Assembly: GCA_030684695.1 (NCBI GenBank)
Contig: JAUXXX010000116.1
Location: forward strand, 1-47,534
Direction: 5' to 3'
DNA: 47,534 nucleotides
Origin: a bacterium
GTDB lineage: Bacteria > Bacillota_I > Bacilli_A > Izemoplasmatales > Hujiaoplasmataceae
Part shown: one piece after another, positions 1-7,653 of the stretch
How the letters are laid out: every line of letters begins with the position of its first letter
Position numbering within the stretch: position 1 is the stretch's first letter
Made by a program: the position numbers and the translations under genes
Notes under the pieces: generated by a model
Database searches by the model: none
What the model was told of the DNA's origin: nothing
The model's input: only the letters and a program-made list of their open reading frames with translations

Positions 1-237
1 AAAGAATGAAAAAATCCCAATCGCCAAAATCCCAGTAACAATAAAGAATATCAAAGGGAGTCCAGAATTTCCCCCAATTCCAAAGACAACTCCTGGATTT
101 CGCACATACGTGAAATGGAAAAACCCTTCGATGACTGGAATAGTGGACTGCTCTGCCACCAACAAAAACACCATGTAATATTTCGAGACCTGGTCAATAA
201 TGACTAACAAAGCAACAAGTACGATCCAAAGAAGCAT
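1..237 (-). CDS. lspA: Signal peptidase II (lipoprotein signal peptidase), N-terminal part
   Basis: Partial gene; the C-terminal half lies beyond the window start. The 79 visible codons begin at ATG 235-237 behind an AGGAGG Shine-Dalgarno (243-248) that overlaps the stop of the upstream gene. The protein opens with a membrane span containing the family motif IDQVSKYY (Asp about residue 15), then a loop with RNPGVVFGI around residues 46-54, the conserved Asn/Gly block of LspA. The enzyme cleaves signal peptides of prolipoproteins after lipidation in the membrane. That fits the lipobox-bearing proteins encoded at 18127-19389 and 40008-40481. The second catalytic Asp block is outside the window. 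It is the last gene of a tightly overlapping minus-strand chain. Confidence 0.9.
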   Translation of the reverse strand, partial: MLLWIVLVALLVIIDQVSKYYMVFLLVAEQSTIPVIEGFFHFTYVRNPGVVFGIGGNSGLPLIFFIVTGILAIGIFSFF

Positions 238-246
238 ACGTTCCTC

Positions 247-612
247 CTAAAATATTCGAGGCATAAGAACTACAAAGTAGATTACACCTAGGATAAATAC
301 AATAATCTCAGTAATGATAACGTGTACCTTAAACAAATAGGGATAGTCCACGGTAGATTGGGGGTTCTTTAGTAGAAATGCTTGTTTGACAAGACGAAAG
401 AAGACAAATACATACAAGAAAAAAGTTAGCCAGATCATGGAAGACATGATTCCTAAGATGTGCATGTAAAGCGTCGTAATCGATCCAAGAATGAGCAAAA
501 TCGGTAAGAATAGTAAGGTGGAGAAGACAAATCCGCCAAACAAAGCGGATAATATTCCAACCAATCCAAACTCATGTTTCAACCGTTTGATCTTTTGAAT
601 GTATTCTCTCAT
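247..612 (-). CDS. Small multi-span membrane protein, function unknown
   Basis: 121 residues with a basic N-terminus (about 1-15) and three to four hydrophobic spans: roughly 17-47 (possibly two), 50-75 and 95-118. I see no catalytic motif and do not recognise a family. Its start overlaps the last 4 bases of the secreted protease gene (609-1667), and its stop lies inside the ribosome binding site of lspA, so translation is probably coupled to both. Position between two membrane-surface proteolysis genes hints at an envelope role, but that is context only. Confidence 0.7.
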   Translation of the reverse strand: MREYIQKIKRLKHEFGLVGILSALFGGFVFSTLLFLPILLILGSITTLYMHILGIMSSMIWLTFFLYVFVFFRLVKQAFLLKNPQSTVDYPYLFKVHVIITEIIVFILGVIYFVVLMPRIF

Positions 613-1667
613 GATTGACCTCCAAGAGACTCTAAATAATCAATGGCTTGTTGGAAAGTCGCAACCGGAATTAACCATCCCGTGGGATCAATTCCAAATT
701 CCTCACAGACACGAAGAGCTTCTAGATAATTGTCGTAGATGTAGTTTGCATCTAAGAAAGGAATAAAGAATAAGTCAACGTTATTGTAATATGCTGTGAT
801 GATTTTTTGTTTCACACCACCAATATAACCAACACTTCCGTTGTACGAAATGGTGCCTGTACCGGCAATCTTTAAGCCTTTTGTTAAGTCTCCTTCAATC
901 AATTGGGCATAAATATGCATGGCTTGTAATAAGCCACCGGAGGGTCCACCTACTAAATTGGGTACTTCAGTGAAAGTGGGGAATGTTTGATTCTTGTTCA
1001 CAAAATAAACGCGATTGAAGGTCAAGCCAAAACGGTTCGTTTCTGCATTCTTCGTGATATCAACGAAGTATTCATTGCCTGAGGAATTTCGAAACGTGAA
1101 CGTGTAGGTTTGTCCAGATGTCGTATTGGCTCCAACTTCTAAGTAATTGGTTACTACTCCTTGGTCGCCTTGCATGCTAACAAAATCATCACATAAGCCA
1201 ACTTGATCATAATTGGTCATTCCAGCGGTTTTACCAAACACCAACACACGTTCATCTAATCCAAACTGGACAGAAGGATTGTCTATTTGAGCGGCTTGGT
1301 ATGCCACAATAATCGCCGCGTGTACACTCGTTGCTTTATCACAATACGCAATTTGGATGATTTCGGTATTCGTGTAATTGAGATTGGGTCCTTGCAATTT
1401 ATTGATATCAGTAAAAGGACTAAACGTTCCAATGATGAATTGGAAAAACGTCATTCGAGGAATCGAAATCACATAGGTTGTCGAAAAAGATCCACTGAGT
1501 ACCTTTTGCTCCACGGTTTGAATTTCGACCAAATGATCGACTTCGGTTAGCCCACCAGGCGCAGCGATTTCATAGGGAATGGGATAAAACAATAAAAACA
1601 ATAAAAACAAATAGGGTACGAGGAGGTATTTGACCGCAGGCCAATAGCGATTGGTTAACTCATTCAT
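609..1667 (-). CDS. Membrane-anchored Lon-type serine protease (YlbL-like)
   Basis: 352 residues: one N-terminal signal anchor (about 13-30), then a long extracytoplasmic part ending in a Lon (S16) proteolytic domain. The catalytic Ser lies in GGPSGGLL (Ser243) and the partner Lys in GGVKQK (Lys286). The 43-residue spacing equals that of the Ser-Lys dyad in E. coli Lon. There is no AAA+ ATPase domain, as in the B. subtilis YlbL family. The segment before the protease domain (about 150-235) is where a PDZ domain sits in that family, but it is poorly preserved to the eye. It overlaps the dCMP deaminase gene by 8 nt upstream and a small membrane protein by 4 nt downstream. Probable role: ATP-independent cleavage of secreted or membrane substrates. 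Confidence 0.85.
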   Translation of the reverse strand: MNELTNRYWPAVKYLLVPYLFLLFLLFYPIPYEIAAPGGLTEVDHLVEIQTVEQKVLSGSFSTTYVISIPRMTFFQFIIGTFSPFTDINKLQGPNLNYTNTEIIQIAYCDKATSVHAAIIVAYQAAQIDNPSVQFGLDERVLVFGKTAGMTNYDQVGLCDDFVSMQGDQGVVTNYLEVGANTTSGQTYTFTFRNSSGNEYFVDITKNAETNRFGLTFNRVYFVNKNQTFPTFTEVPNLVGGPSGGLLQAMHIYAQLIEGDLTKGLKIAGTGTISYNGSVGYIGGVKQKIITAYYNNVDLFFIPFLDANYIYDNYLEALRVCEEFGIDPTGWLIPVATFQQAIDYLESLGGQS

Positions 1668-2136
1668 TGGTATCTACCACAATATGAAAGTCTTCGAGTT
1701 TACGATATATAACGCCTGCAGCGTTTAATAATTTTTTGCTCGCAATATCCACATCTGTCCCCTCGTACTTATCTGACAAATAGATGATTTCACGAATTCC
1801 GGATTGAATGATCAGTTTGGCACACTCATTGCATGGAAACAATGTCACATACATGCGGCATCCTTGCAAAGGAATGGTTGAATTTAAAATAGCATTCGGT
1901 TCTGCGTGCACGACGTATGGATATTTGGTATCCAACCATTTTCCATCACGTTCCCATGGAAAATCGTTGTCATCACACCCAATGGGTAACCCATTGTAAC
2001 CAATTCCAACGATGTGGTTTTGACTCGATACAATACAAGCTCCTACTTGCGAAGATTCATCTTTCGAACGCATCGCAGATAAATAGGCTACTCCCATAAA
2101 ATAATCGTTCCAAGAAATGTAATTATTTCGTTTCAT
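1660..2136 (-). CDS. Deoxycytidylate (dCMP) deaminase
   Basis: 158 residues of the zinc cytidine/deoxycytidylate deaminase family. Zinc ligands are His77 in HAE (catalytic Glu79) and Cys102/Cys105 in PCNEC. The N-terminal block WNDYFMGVAYLSAMRSKD and the insert GYNGLPIGCDD are typical of dCMP deaminases (ComEB/DctD type) rather than cytidine deaminase, which is encoded separately at 34438-34830. It converts dCMP to dUMP for thymidylate synthesis. It overlaps psuG by 14 nt upstream and the protease gene by 8 nt downstream. Confidence 0.93.
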   Translation of the reverse strand: MKRNNYISWNDYFMGVAYLSAMRSKDESSQVGACIVSSQNHIVGIGYNGLPIGCDDNDFPWERDGKWLDTKYPYVVHAEPNAILNSTIPLQGCRMYVTLFPCNECAKLIIQSGIREIIYLSDKYEGTDVDIASKKLLNAAGVIYRKLEDFHIVVDTNE

Positions 2137-3046
2137 GTGAATCCTCCTTGCAAAGTTCTAATGCGATTTGTGCTGCCAAACGGCAATTGGAATACACCAA
2201 CGCAATATTGGATTGTAAACTCTTCCCTTTGGTTAATTGACTAATGCGTTCCAGTAAAAATGGAGTAGCTTTTTTTCCTGAAATTTGAAAGTTCTCCATA
2301 TCGATCGTAGCTTGTTGAATCGCTTCTTCAATTTGTTCTTCAGGAAACGAGAATTCTTCTGGGATGGGGTTGGCAACGACTACCCCACCTTGTAAACCAA
2401 GCTTCCATTTTATGGAAAGAAAACGAGCGATTTCTGAGGCCGAATCGAACCGATATTCAAGCGGATATGGAGAGTTTCTAGTATAAAATGCAGGTAGTAC
2501 ATCCGTGCCATATCCGATAACAGGTACTCCTTTGGTTTCTAAGTATTCCATGGTTTTTGGCAAGTCTAAAATCGATTTCATCCCTGCTGATACCACACAA
2601 ACGTTGGTATTGGCAAGTTCTTCCAAATCGGCAGAGATGTCAAATGTCGTTTCTGCATGGCGATGAACCCCACCGATTCCTCCCGTAGCGAACACAGAAA
2701 TTCCTGCCATTTGACAAGCAATCATGGTGCCAGCAACCGTTAATGCTCCCGTACGTTTTTTAGAAATCGCATAAGGAATGTCTCTTCTTGAAACTTTTAG
2801 TGCCTCTTGTCCTGTTCTCCCAAGAGTATCGATTTGGTCGCTCGTTAATCCTATCGTCAAGATTCCATCCATAATGGCAATGGTGGCTGGAATCGCTCCA
2901 AGATCACGAATGATTCGTTCGCATTCTAAGGCGGTATGCACATTTTCTGGATAGGGCATTCCATGGGAAATAATCGTGGATTCCAGTGCCACAACGGCTA
3001 ATTTATGACTCAAAGCATGTTGAACGGATGGACTGATCGCAATCAT
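2123..3046 (-). CDS. psuG: Pseudouridine-5'-phosphate glycosidase
   Basis: 307 residues, the full length of the PsuG/IndA family. The family breaks pseudouridine 5'-phosphate into uracil and ribose 5-phosphate with a Lys Schiff base and a metal. Visible signatures are ALESTIISHGMPYP (Glu22), ALKVSRRD (Lys84), ATGGIGGVHR and SAGMKSILDL (Lys157), matching catalytic positions of the E. coli enzyme. The start overlaps msrA by 4 nt. No PfkB-type pseudouridine kinase (PsuK), the usual partner, is in this window, so the substrate must be phosphorylated by a gene elsewhere or salvaged differently. Confidence 0.93.
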   Translation of the reverse strand: MIAISPSVQHALSHKLAVVALESTIISHGMPYPENVHTALECERIIRDLGAIPATIAIMDGILTIGLTSDQIDTLGRTGQEALKVSRRDIPYAISKKRTGALTVAGTMIACQMAGISVFATGGIGGVHRHAETTFDISADLEELANTNVCVVSAGMKSILDLPKTMEYLETKGVPVIGYGTDVLPAFYTRNSPYPLEYRFDSASEIARFLSIKWKLGLQGGVVVANPIPEEFSFPEEQIEEAIQQATIDMENFQISGKKATPFLLERISQLTKGKSLQSNIALVYSNCRLAAQIALELCKEDSHETK

Positions 3047-3537
3047 TTGAGTTCCTCAGGTTTTGCTAGATGCATGTTTACATGACAATATCCTGTAGGA
3101 TTCTTAATTAAATAATCTTGATGATATCCTTCAGCTGGATAAAATGGATTCACTTCTTTGACGTAGGTACGAATTTTTTTGCGATAATTTGCTTGTGCTT
3201 TTTCTAGAAATTCAAAAATAATTGGCACATCAGCTGCATCTTCATAAAAGATTGCGTTTCGATATTGGATTCCAACATCATGAGCTTGTTTATTGAATTC
3301 GGTAGGATCAATGATGCGAAAGAAATGTTCCAACACTTTTGTCAGTGGAATGGTAGTTTCATCATAGACCAATTTGACTGCTTCCACATGTCCAGATTCG
3401 TTACATACATCTTTATAACTTGGATTGGGTGTTGGTCCATCGGTATAACCCACTTCGGTATCGATGATACCTTTTAAACGTTGGAAGTATGCTTCTACTC
3501 CCCAAAAACAACCACCTGCTAAAATAATCTTTTTCAT
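3043..3537 (-). CDS. msrA: Peptide methionine-S-sulfoxide reductase
   Basis: 164 residues of a stand-alone MsrA. The catalytic cysteine is Cys10 in GGCFWG, followed by YTDGPTPNPSYKDVC and HFFRIIDPTEFNKQAHDVG, all diagnostic. The C-terminal YHQDYL and a late Cys151 (GYCHVN) may supply the resolving thiol. It repairs oxidised methionine in proteins at the expense of thioredoxin. There is no MsrB domain fusion. It overlaps tcdA and psuG by 4 nt each. Confidence 0.95.
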   Translation of the reverse strand: MKKIILAGGCFWGVEAYFQRLKGIIDTEVGYTDGPTPNPSYKDVCNESGHVEAVKLVYDETTIPLTKVLEHFFRIIDPTEFNKQAHDVGIQYRNAIFYEDAADVPIIFEFLEKAQANYRKKIRTYVKEVNPFYPAEGYHQDYLIKNPTGYCHVNMHLAKPEELK

Positions 3538-4229
3538 AATGTTCCTCCTTGAATGAAATGATTTACTACAACGCTTGCCATGAGCAATCCTGCAGTGGAT
3601 GGCGTAAATGAACTTGATGCAAGTTTGAGACCTTCAGTATGACTAAGAATTGGCGTTTCTTCAGAATAGACGACATCGGGGTTTAATGGAATGCCCGCTT
3701 GCTTCACTCTTCTTCTTAATTCTTTTGCGAGTGGACACACCGATGTTTGATTTAACTTGGCAATCTTAATTTTTTCTGGATGGAGCTTATTGGCAAATCC
3801 CATCGAACAAACAATGGGGATATGGTGGATGGATGCGTATTGAATCAGCAAGAGTTTGGCTTGCATCGAATCAACGCAATCCACTATATAATCGATTTTG
3901 TGTTCAAAAAGGGACTGAATGGTCGAATCATCAATGAAGAGGTCGAGTGCGTGAATGGATGCTTCTGGATGTACCACACGTGCATGACTTGAGGCAACGT
4001 GCACTTTCTTTTGGCCCACAGTTTCTAATGTTGCGCCAAGTTGGCGATTGCAATTAGTGATGTCAAAGGTATCATGATCGACGATGATAAGCGATTTTAT
4101 CCCACTTCGAAGGAGTGCTTCAAATACAAAAGAACCCACCCCTCCCAATCCAGCGATTAATATCGTCTTGGATACGAGTGTTTCATAGGCGTTTGTACCA
4201 ATCAGTGCTGTAAACCTTGAGAACTGCAT
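3534..4229 (-). CDS. tcdA: tRNA threonylcarbamoyladenosine dehydratase (ThiF/E1 family)
   Basis: 231 residues. The nucleotide-binding loop GLGGVGS (27-33) and the acidic IIVDHDTFDITNCNRQL block mark an E1-like adenylating fold. The later block SVCPLAKELRRRVKQAG is characteristic of TcdA (CsdL/YgdL) rather than ThiF or MoeB. The enzyme cyclises t6A37 of tRNAs to ct6A using ATP. It is first in the overlapping chain tcdA-msrA-psuG-deaminase-protease-membrane protein-lspA. Its SD (AGGAGGTGATTG before ATG) lies just after a strong hairpin (4250-4270). mtaB (37392) modifies the same t6A37 base in another way. Confidence 0.88.
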   Translation of the reverse strand: MQFSRFTALIGTNAYETLVSKTILIAGLGGVGSFVFEALLRSGIKSLIIVDHDTFDITNCNRQLGATLETVGQKKVHVASSHARVVHPEASIHALDLFIDDSTIQSLFEHKIDYIVDCVDSMQAKLLLIQYASIHHIPIVCSMGFANKLHPEKIKIAKLNQTSVCPLAKELRRRVKQAGIPLNPDVVYSEETPILSHTEGLKLASSSFTPSTAGLLMASVVVNHFIQGGTL

Positions 4230-4249
4230 TCAATCACCTCCTAACAAAG

Positions 4250-4270
4250 ATGGCTGCACATCGCAGCCAT
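4250..4270 (-). terminator. Hairpin between the 147-aa membrane protein gene and tcdA
   Basis: ATGGCTGC / GCAGCCAT form a perfect 8-bp stem with a 5-nt loop. On the minus strand it is followed by CTTTGTT and then directly by the tcdA ribosome binding site (about 4236-4241). The T-run is weak, and there is no room for a promoter between hairpin and SD, so partial attenuation or an RNA-processing site is as likely as full termination. Confidence 0.55.
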
Positions 4271-4713
4271 TATTTCTTTTTCATGTAGTCTATCTTAAAG
4301 AAGGCGCGACCCAGTCGAAGTAAGACATACACGAGCACGGCTGCCAAAAGAATCAAAATGTTGGCAATGTATTGCCGATCTCCACCCAAGTAGTCATAAA
4401 ATACAACAAAACCCAACATACCCAAAGCATTGACAAACAACAAGTAATAATATTCCCCCAGATAAGCGGGTTTGACTTGACGTTTGAGTTTGTCCTTGTT
4501 GAGCAATAATCCAATCGTTCCAAGAGCAGAAAGAATAAAAACTCCAAAAATCGACCACAGTAAAAACAGATTAATATCGAGAATTACATCAAACTCAAAG
4601 ACATAGGTAATGACCAATAAAATGGGCATTAACCAGAGCATGGATGCATAAAACAAAATAATCCGGATTTCATAAAGCGAATAAATTCGCGTATGCTTGG
4701 AAGGACGAATCAT
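4270..4713 (-). CDS. Four-span membrane protein, function unknown
   Basis: 147 residues with hydrophobic segments at about 18-38, 47-70, 86-107 and 111-133, and basic ends (MIRPSKHTR, KIDYMKKK) suggesting both termini are cytoplasmic. No motif or family is recognised. The start overlaps the last 4 nt of the AI-2E-family transporter gene, so the two are probably co-translated. The hairpin just behind the stop could end the transcript. Confidence 0.7.
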   Translation of the reverse strand: MIRPSKHTRIYSLYEIRIILFYASMLWLMPILLVITYVFEFDVILDINLFLLWSIFGVFILSALGTIGLLLNKDKLKRQVKPAYLGEYYYLLFVNALGMLGFVVFYDYLGGDRQYIANILILLAAVLVYVLLRLGRAFFKIDYMKKK

Positions 4714-5849
4714 CCCGAACCACTTCCTGGTGAAGTTAACGTCATGTCTTTTTCTTTTCGTCGTTCTTTAAAGAATTGAATAAGTACCCGAATCGACGCT
4801 GCAATGGGTGATGCAAATACGACTCCAAACAATCCAAATAAACTTCCGAAGAAGAAAATGGAGATGATGATAATCAATGGATGCATTTCGAGTTGGTGAC
4901 TCATGATAATCGGTTGGAAAATGTTACCTTCCACAAATTGTAAGACAATGTTAACAATAATGATAATGATGGGTCCAGGACCTCCAGAGCCAGTTGTAAT
5001 CGCCGCGTAAATCACCGGAGGAATGACGGCAATGATGGAACCAAAATATGGGATAATATTGGTAATACCTACAATTAGTCCAAATACAAAGAAGTATTCA
5101 AGACCAATGAGTTTATACACAATGGTCGCTACAGAACCAATGGCGACCATTAATAATAATTGACCTCGTAAAAACGCTCCAATGGTTTGGTTTAAACGAC
5201 TACCCAAATCAGCGACATTTTTTTCGTGTTTCGGAGGAATGATCGAACGTAAACGTTCTGCGATGTTTTCATAATCCTTCAAATAGTAAATCAACATAAC
5301 GGGTAATATCGCTACCACAGTAATCATCGGTACCAACACATTCGATAAGTACGCCACTAAGGAGGGAAGTAATCCATTTAAGAACGATCCAATCAAATCG
5401 GTTTCTGCAACGTATTGTGCAACTTGATCATATAATTCTGGTCCTAAGATAAAATCATCACGAAGACCTTCTGAAAAATAGGCAGTAATCATATTAAAAT
5501 CATTGTTAAAGAAATTTGTAATTTCTTGAATGATCAGTGGTCCAATGAAGAAAAAGAACGAAAACACAAGCCCAATCGCGATTAAGAAGACAATCGCAAG
5601 TGATAACCCACGAGGTCCTATGCCCTTCTTTTCTAAATATCGAATGAGTGGAAACAAAATTAGAGCGATTAAATATCCGGTAGTTACCGGCACAATGACG
5701 GCTGATATAGCATCCGCAATCCATTTCCAAAAATCATTAAACTGAATCATCATAAATAAAATGGCAAGTCCGAGTAAGCCGATGGCTAAAAACTTAATAA
5801 TCCGGTTTAATGTATCTTCTGGAATAGCACGCTTTTTCAAAGCGACCAC
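4710..5849 (-). CDS. AI-2E/PerM family membrane transporter
   Basis: 379 residues with about eight hydrophobic spans, in the pattern of the AI-2E transporter (UPF0118, YtvI/YueF/PerM) family: paired N-terminal spans, a long soluble stretch (about 105-175), then GLIVGITNIIPYFGSIIAVIPP and the closing FGVVFASPIAASIRV segment. Family members export small molecules or ions, some as Na+/H+ antiporters; the substrate cannot be told from sequence. The start is uncertain: GTG at 5849 gives the full frame, but an in-frame TTG at 5840 has a better-spaced AGGTGG. An extended -10 promoter lies at 5868-5876. Confidence 0.85.
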   Translation of the reverse strand: MVALKKRAIPEDTLNRIIKFLAIGLLGLAILFMMIQFNDFWKWIADAISAVIVPVTTGYLIALILFPLIRYLEKKGIGPRGLSLAIVFLIAIGLVFSFFFFIGPLIIQEITNFFNNDFNMITAYFSEGLRDDFILGPELYDQVAQYVAETDLIGSFLNGLLPSLVAYLSNVLVPMITVVAILPVMLIYYLKDYENIAERLRSIIPPKHEKNVADLGSRLNQTIGAFLRGQLLLMVAIGSVATIVYKLIGLEYFFVFGLIVGITNIIPYFGSIIAVIPPVIYAAITTGSGGPGPIIIIIVNIVLQFVEGNIFQPIIMSHQLEMHPLIIIISIFFFGSLFGLFGVVFASPIAASIRVLIQFFKERRKEKDMTLTSPGSGSG

Positions 5850-5867
5850 CTGCCCTTCATTTTTGAT

Positions 5868-5876
5868 ATTATAGCA
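5868..5876 (-). promoter_or_regulatory. Extended -10 promoter for the AI-2E transporter gene
   Basis: Minus-strand TGC-TATAAT, an extended -10 element, sits 20-30 nt before the start codon. I see no good -35. It abuts the hisS terminator, so the hisS and transporter transcripts are probably separate. Confidence 0.5.
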
Positions 5877-5883
5877 TAAAAAA

Positions 5884-5899
5884 CGCTAAAAATATAGCG
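5884..5899 (-). terminator. Terminator after hisS
   Basis: CGCTA / TAGCG stem, flanked by an A-run and a T-run that extend pairing on the minus strand, ending in TTTTTT. It lies 9 nt after the hisS stop. The GC stem is short but the shape is that of an intrinsic terminator. Confidence 0.6.
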
Positions 5900-5907
5900 C
5901 TTTTCAA

Positions 5908-7221
5908 TTATTCACAGTCCCCAGAACAGCTTTCACATGATCCAGAACACTGATGCATTTCATGTTTAATTTTTTCGATTAATGTGGGATATAATGCTTG
6001 AATAGCTACAGCTTCTTGTTCGCCAGTTCTTGCGTTTTTAACGTTAATAATATTCATTTCGATTTCATCTTCACCAAGGATTAATAAAAACATCGCTTTT
6101 TGACGTTCTGCTTGTTTAAATTGACCTTTTAGTGGACGATCCAAATGATCCAAATCTACTACCAAACCACCATGACGAAGTGTTCTTGCGATGCGTGGAG
6201 CTTGGAGTTTTGCTTGGTCACCTAAAGCGATGACAAACGCGTGTAGTCCTTCGTCTTCGGTGACTTGATCTTGCGTGGCTAATATCAAGCGTTCTAGTCC
6301 AAAAGCAAAACCAACTGCTGGGAAATCCGGTCCACCAAGGTTTTTCACCAAGTGATTATAACGTCCGCCTCCCCCAATCGTGGCATTTGCTCCTAAATTT
6401 GTGTTATCCGCAAGTAACTCAAATACGGTATGTGTATAATAATCAAGCCCTCGTACTAAGGAAGGATCGACTACATATGTAACATTCATTCCATCCAACA
6501 AGCGTCTTACATCTTCAAAATGCTTCTTGGATTCGGAATTTAATCGATCCAGCGGTTTGGGTGCGTCTTTTAAAATGGTGTTTTCCATGTCGACTTTGCA
6601 ATCTAAAACACGCAAGGGATTTTCTAAATAGCGGTGTTGACAATCTGAACACAACTGTTCTTTCACAGGAGTTAAGTAATCGATTAAATCTTTACGATAT
6701 AACTTTTTACTTTCTTCATCTCCCAATGAGTTTAACTTTACAACAACATTCGAAATTTGAAGGGCCTTCAAATAGGTTACTGCAAGCCCAATGACTTCGG
6801 CATCCATACTTGGCGAAAAAGAGCCTAGTGCTTCCGCACCAAACTGATGAAATTGACGTTGACGGCCCTTTTGAGGACGTTCATATCGAAACATGGGACC
6901 AATGTAAAAATACTTCAGTGGAAGTGCCGCACTTGTATATAGTTTATTTTCAATGACACAACGAACCACAGAAGCGGTGCCTTCTGGTCGCAAGGTGACT
7001 TCCCGGTCGCCTCGATCCACAAAATCATACGTTTCCTTTTTTACGATATCCGTAGTATCGCCCACACCACGATGAAACAACTCACTTTGCTCAAAAATGG
7101 GGGTGCGAATTTCTTTAAAATCATATAGTTTCGCTACTCTTCTGGATACTTCTTCTAGATTTTGCCACCGCTCTACTTCTCCAGGTAAAATATCAACGGT
7201 TCCTTTTATTTTAGTAATCAT
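5908..7221 (-). CDS. hisS: Histidyl-tRNA synthetase with a Cys-rich C-terminal tail
   Basis: 437-residue class II synthetase. Motif 2 is FYIGPMFRYERPQKGRQRQF, the histidine-specific motif is RGLDYYTHTVFEL, and motif 3 is AVGFAFGLERL. The C-terminal anticodon-binding domain follows (about 330-420). Start ATG 7219-7221 has an AAAGGA SD. The protein ends with an unusual tail carrying Cys425, 429, 432 and 436 (C-x3-C-x2-C-x3-C), which is not part of the standard HisRS fold; the nucleotides confirm it up to the TAA stop. No T-box leader is visible in the 80-nt gap behind acpP. The usual Bacillota neighbours dtd, rel, apt and recJ lie upstream, separated by three lipid genes. Confidence 0.97.
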   Translation of the reverse strand: MITKIKGTVDILPGEVERWQNLEEVSRRVAKLYDFKEIRTPIFEQSELFHRGVGDTTDIVKKETYDFVDRGDREVTLRPEGTASVVRCVIENKLYTSAALPLKYFYIGPMFRYERPQKGRQRQFHQFGAEALGSFSPSMDAEVIGLAVTYLKALQISNVVVKLNSLGDEESKKLYRKDLIDYLTPVKEQLCSDCQHRYLENPLRVLDCKVDMENTILKDAPKPLDRLNSESKKHFEDVRRLLDGMNVTYVVDPSLVRGLDYYTHTVFELLADNTNLGANATIGGGGRYNHLVKNLGGPDFPAVGFAFGLERLILATQDQVTEDEGLHAFVIALGDQAKLQAPRIARTLRHGGLVVDLDHLDRPLKGQFKQAERQKAMFLLILGEDEIEMNIINVKNARTGEQEAVAIQALYPTLIEKIKHEMHQCSGSCESCSGDCE

Positions 7222-7246
7222 TTTTTATCCTTTCTGTTACGAAAAA

Positions 7247-7269
7247 ATCGTCCCCTATTGAAGGACGAT
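7247..7269 (-). terminator. Terminator between acpP and hisS
   Basis: ATCGTCC / GGACGAT stem of 7 bp with a 9-nt loop, followed on the minus strand by TTTTTTC. It separates acpP from hisS. The promoter for hisS would have to lie in or just after it; I see no clear one. Confidence 0.7.
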
Positions 7270-7301
7270 ATCCGGACGCTAGAGGTATTGCGTGGGATGC
7301 T

Positions 7302-7562
7302 TTATTGGAAATATTTATCGTTGACTTTTTCGATAACGTAATCCACTAAATCCTTAACATCACGCATTTTGGTGGCTGCTTCATCTGAAATTGATACAAG
7401 GAATTCACTTTCTATTTGGTTAAATAATTCCAATGCGTCAAGAGAATCTGCTCCAAAGTCGTCGGCCAATCCAGCATTTAAAGTTACTTTTTCTGCTTTC
7501 ACGCCAAGTTCCGCAACGATGATTTCTTTGATTTTGTCAAATACGACTTGTTTCTTGTCCAT
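7302..7562 (-). CDS. acpP: Acyl carrier protein
   Basis: 86 residues starting MDKKQVVF; the ATG at 7560-7562 has a GGAGG SD and lies just below a strong promoter. An upstream in-frame start at 7664 would precede the promoter and overlap the PLD gene, so it is rejected. The phosphopantetheine attachment site is Ser40 in GADSLDALEL. The protein is acidic and helical, as usual. It carries growing acyl chains for fatty acid synthesis; plsY (24158) and the FabT-like regulator (25423) belong to the same pathway. Confidence 0.96.
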   Translation of the reverse strand: MDKKQVVFDKIKEIIVAELGVKAEKVTLNAGLADDFGADSLDALELFNQIESEFLVSISDEAATKMRDVKDLVDYVIEKVNDKYFQ

Positions 7563-7602
7563 AAATGGCCTCCATAATTTTGTGGTATCTATTCTAACGA
7601 GT

Positions 7603-7631
7603 ATTATATATTTTTTTTCGATTTTCGTCAA
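7603..7631 (-). promoter_or_regulatory. Sigma-A promoter of acpP
   Basis: Minus strand TTGACG (7626-7631), 17-nt A-rich spacer, TATAAT (7603-7608). Near-consensus, which suits an abundant protein. The 5' leader to the acpP ATG is about 35 nt. Confidence 0.8.
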
Positions 7632-7653
7632 TCTAAACCCATTTTTTGATGAC

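Noticed and set aside
7222-7301. T-box leader for hisS
   Set aside because: The gap holds only the acpP terminator. No AGGGTGGNACCGCG-like T-box sequence and no room for a specifier stem.
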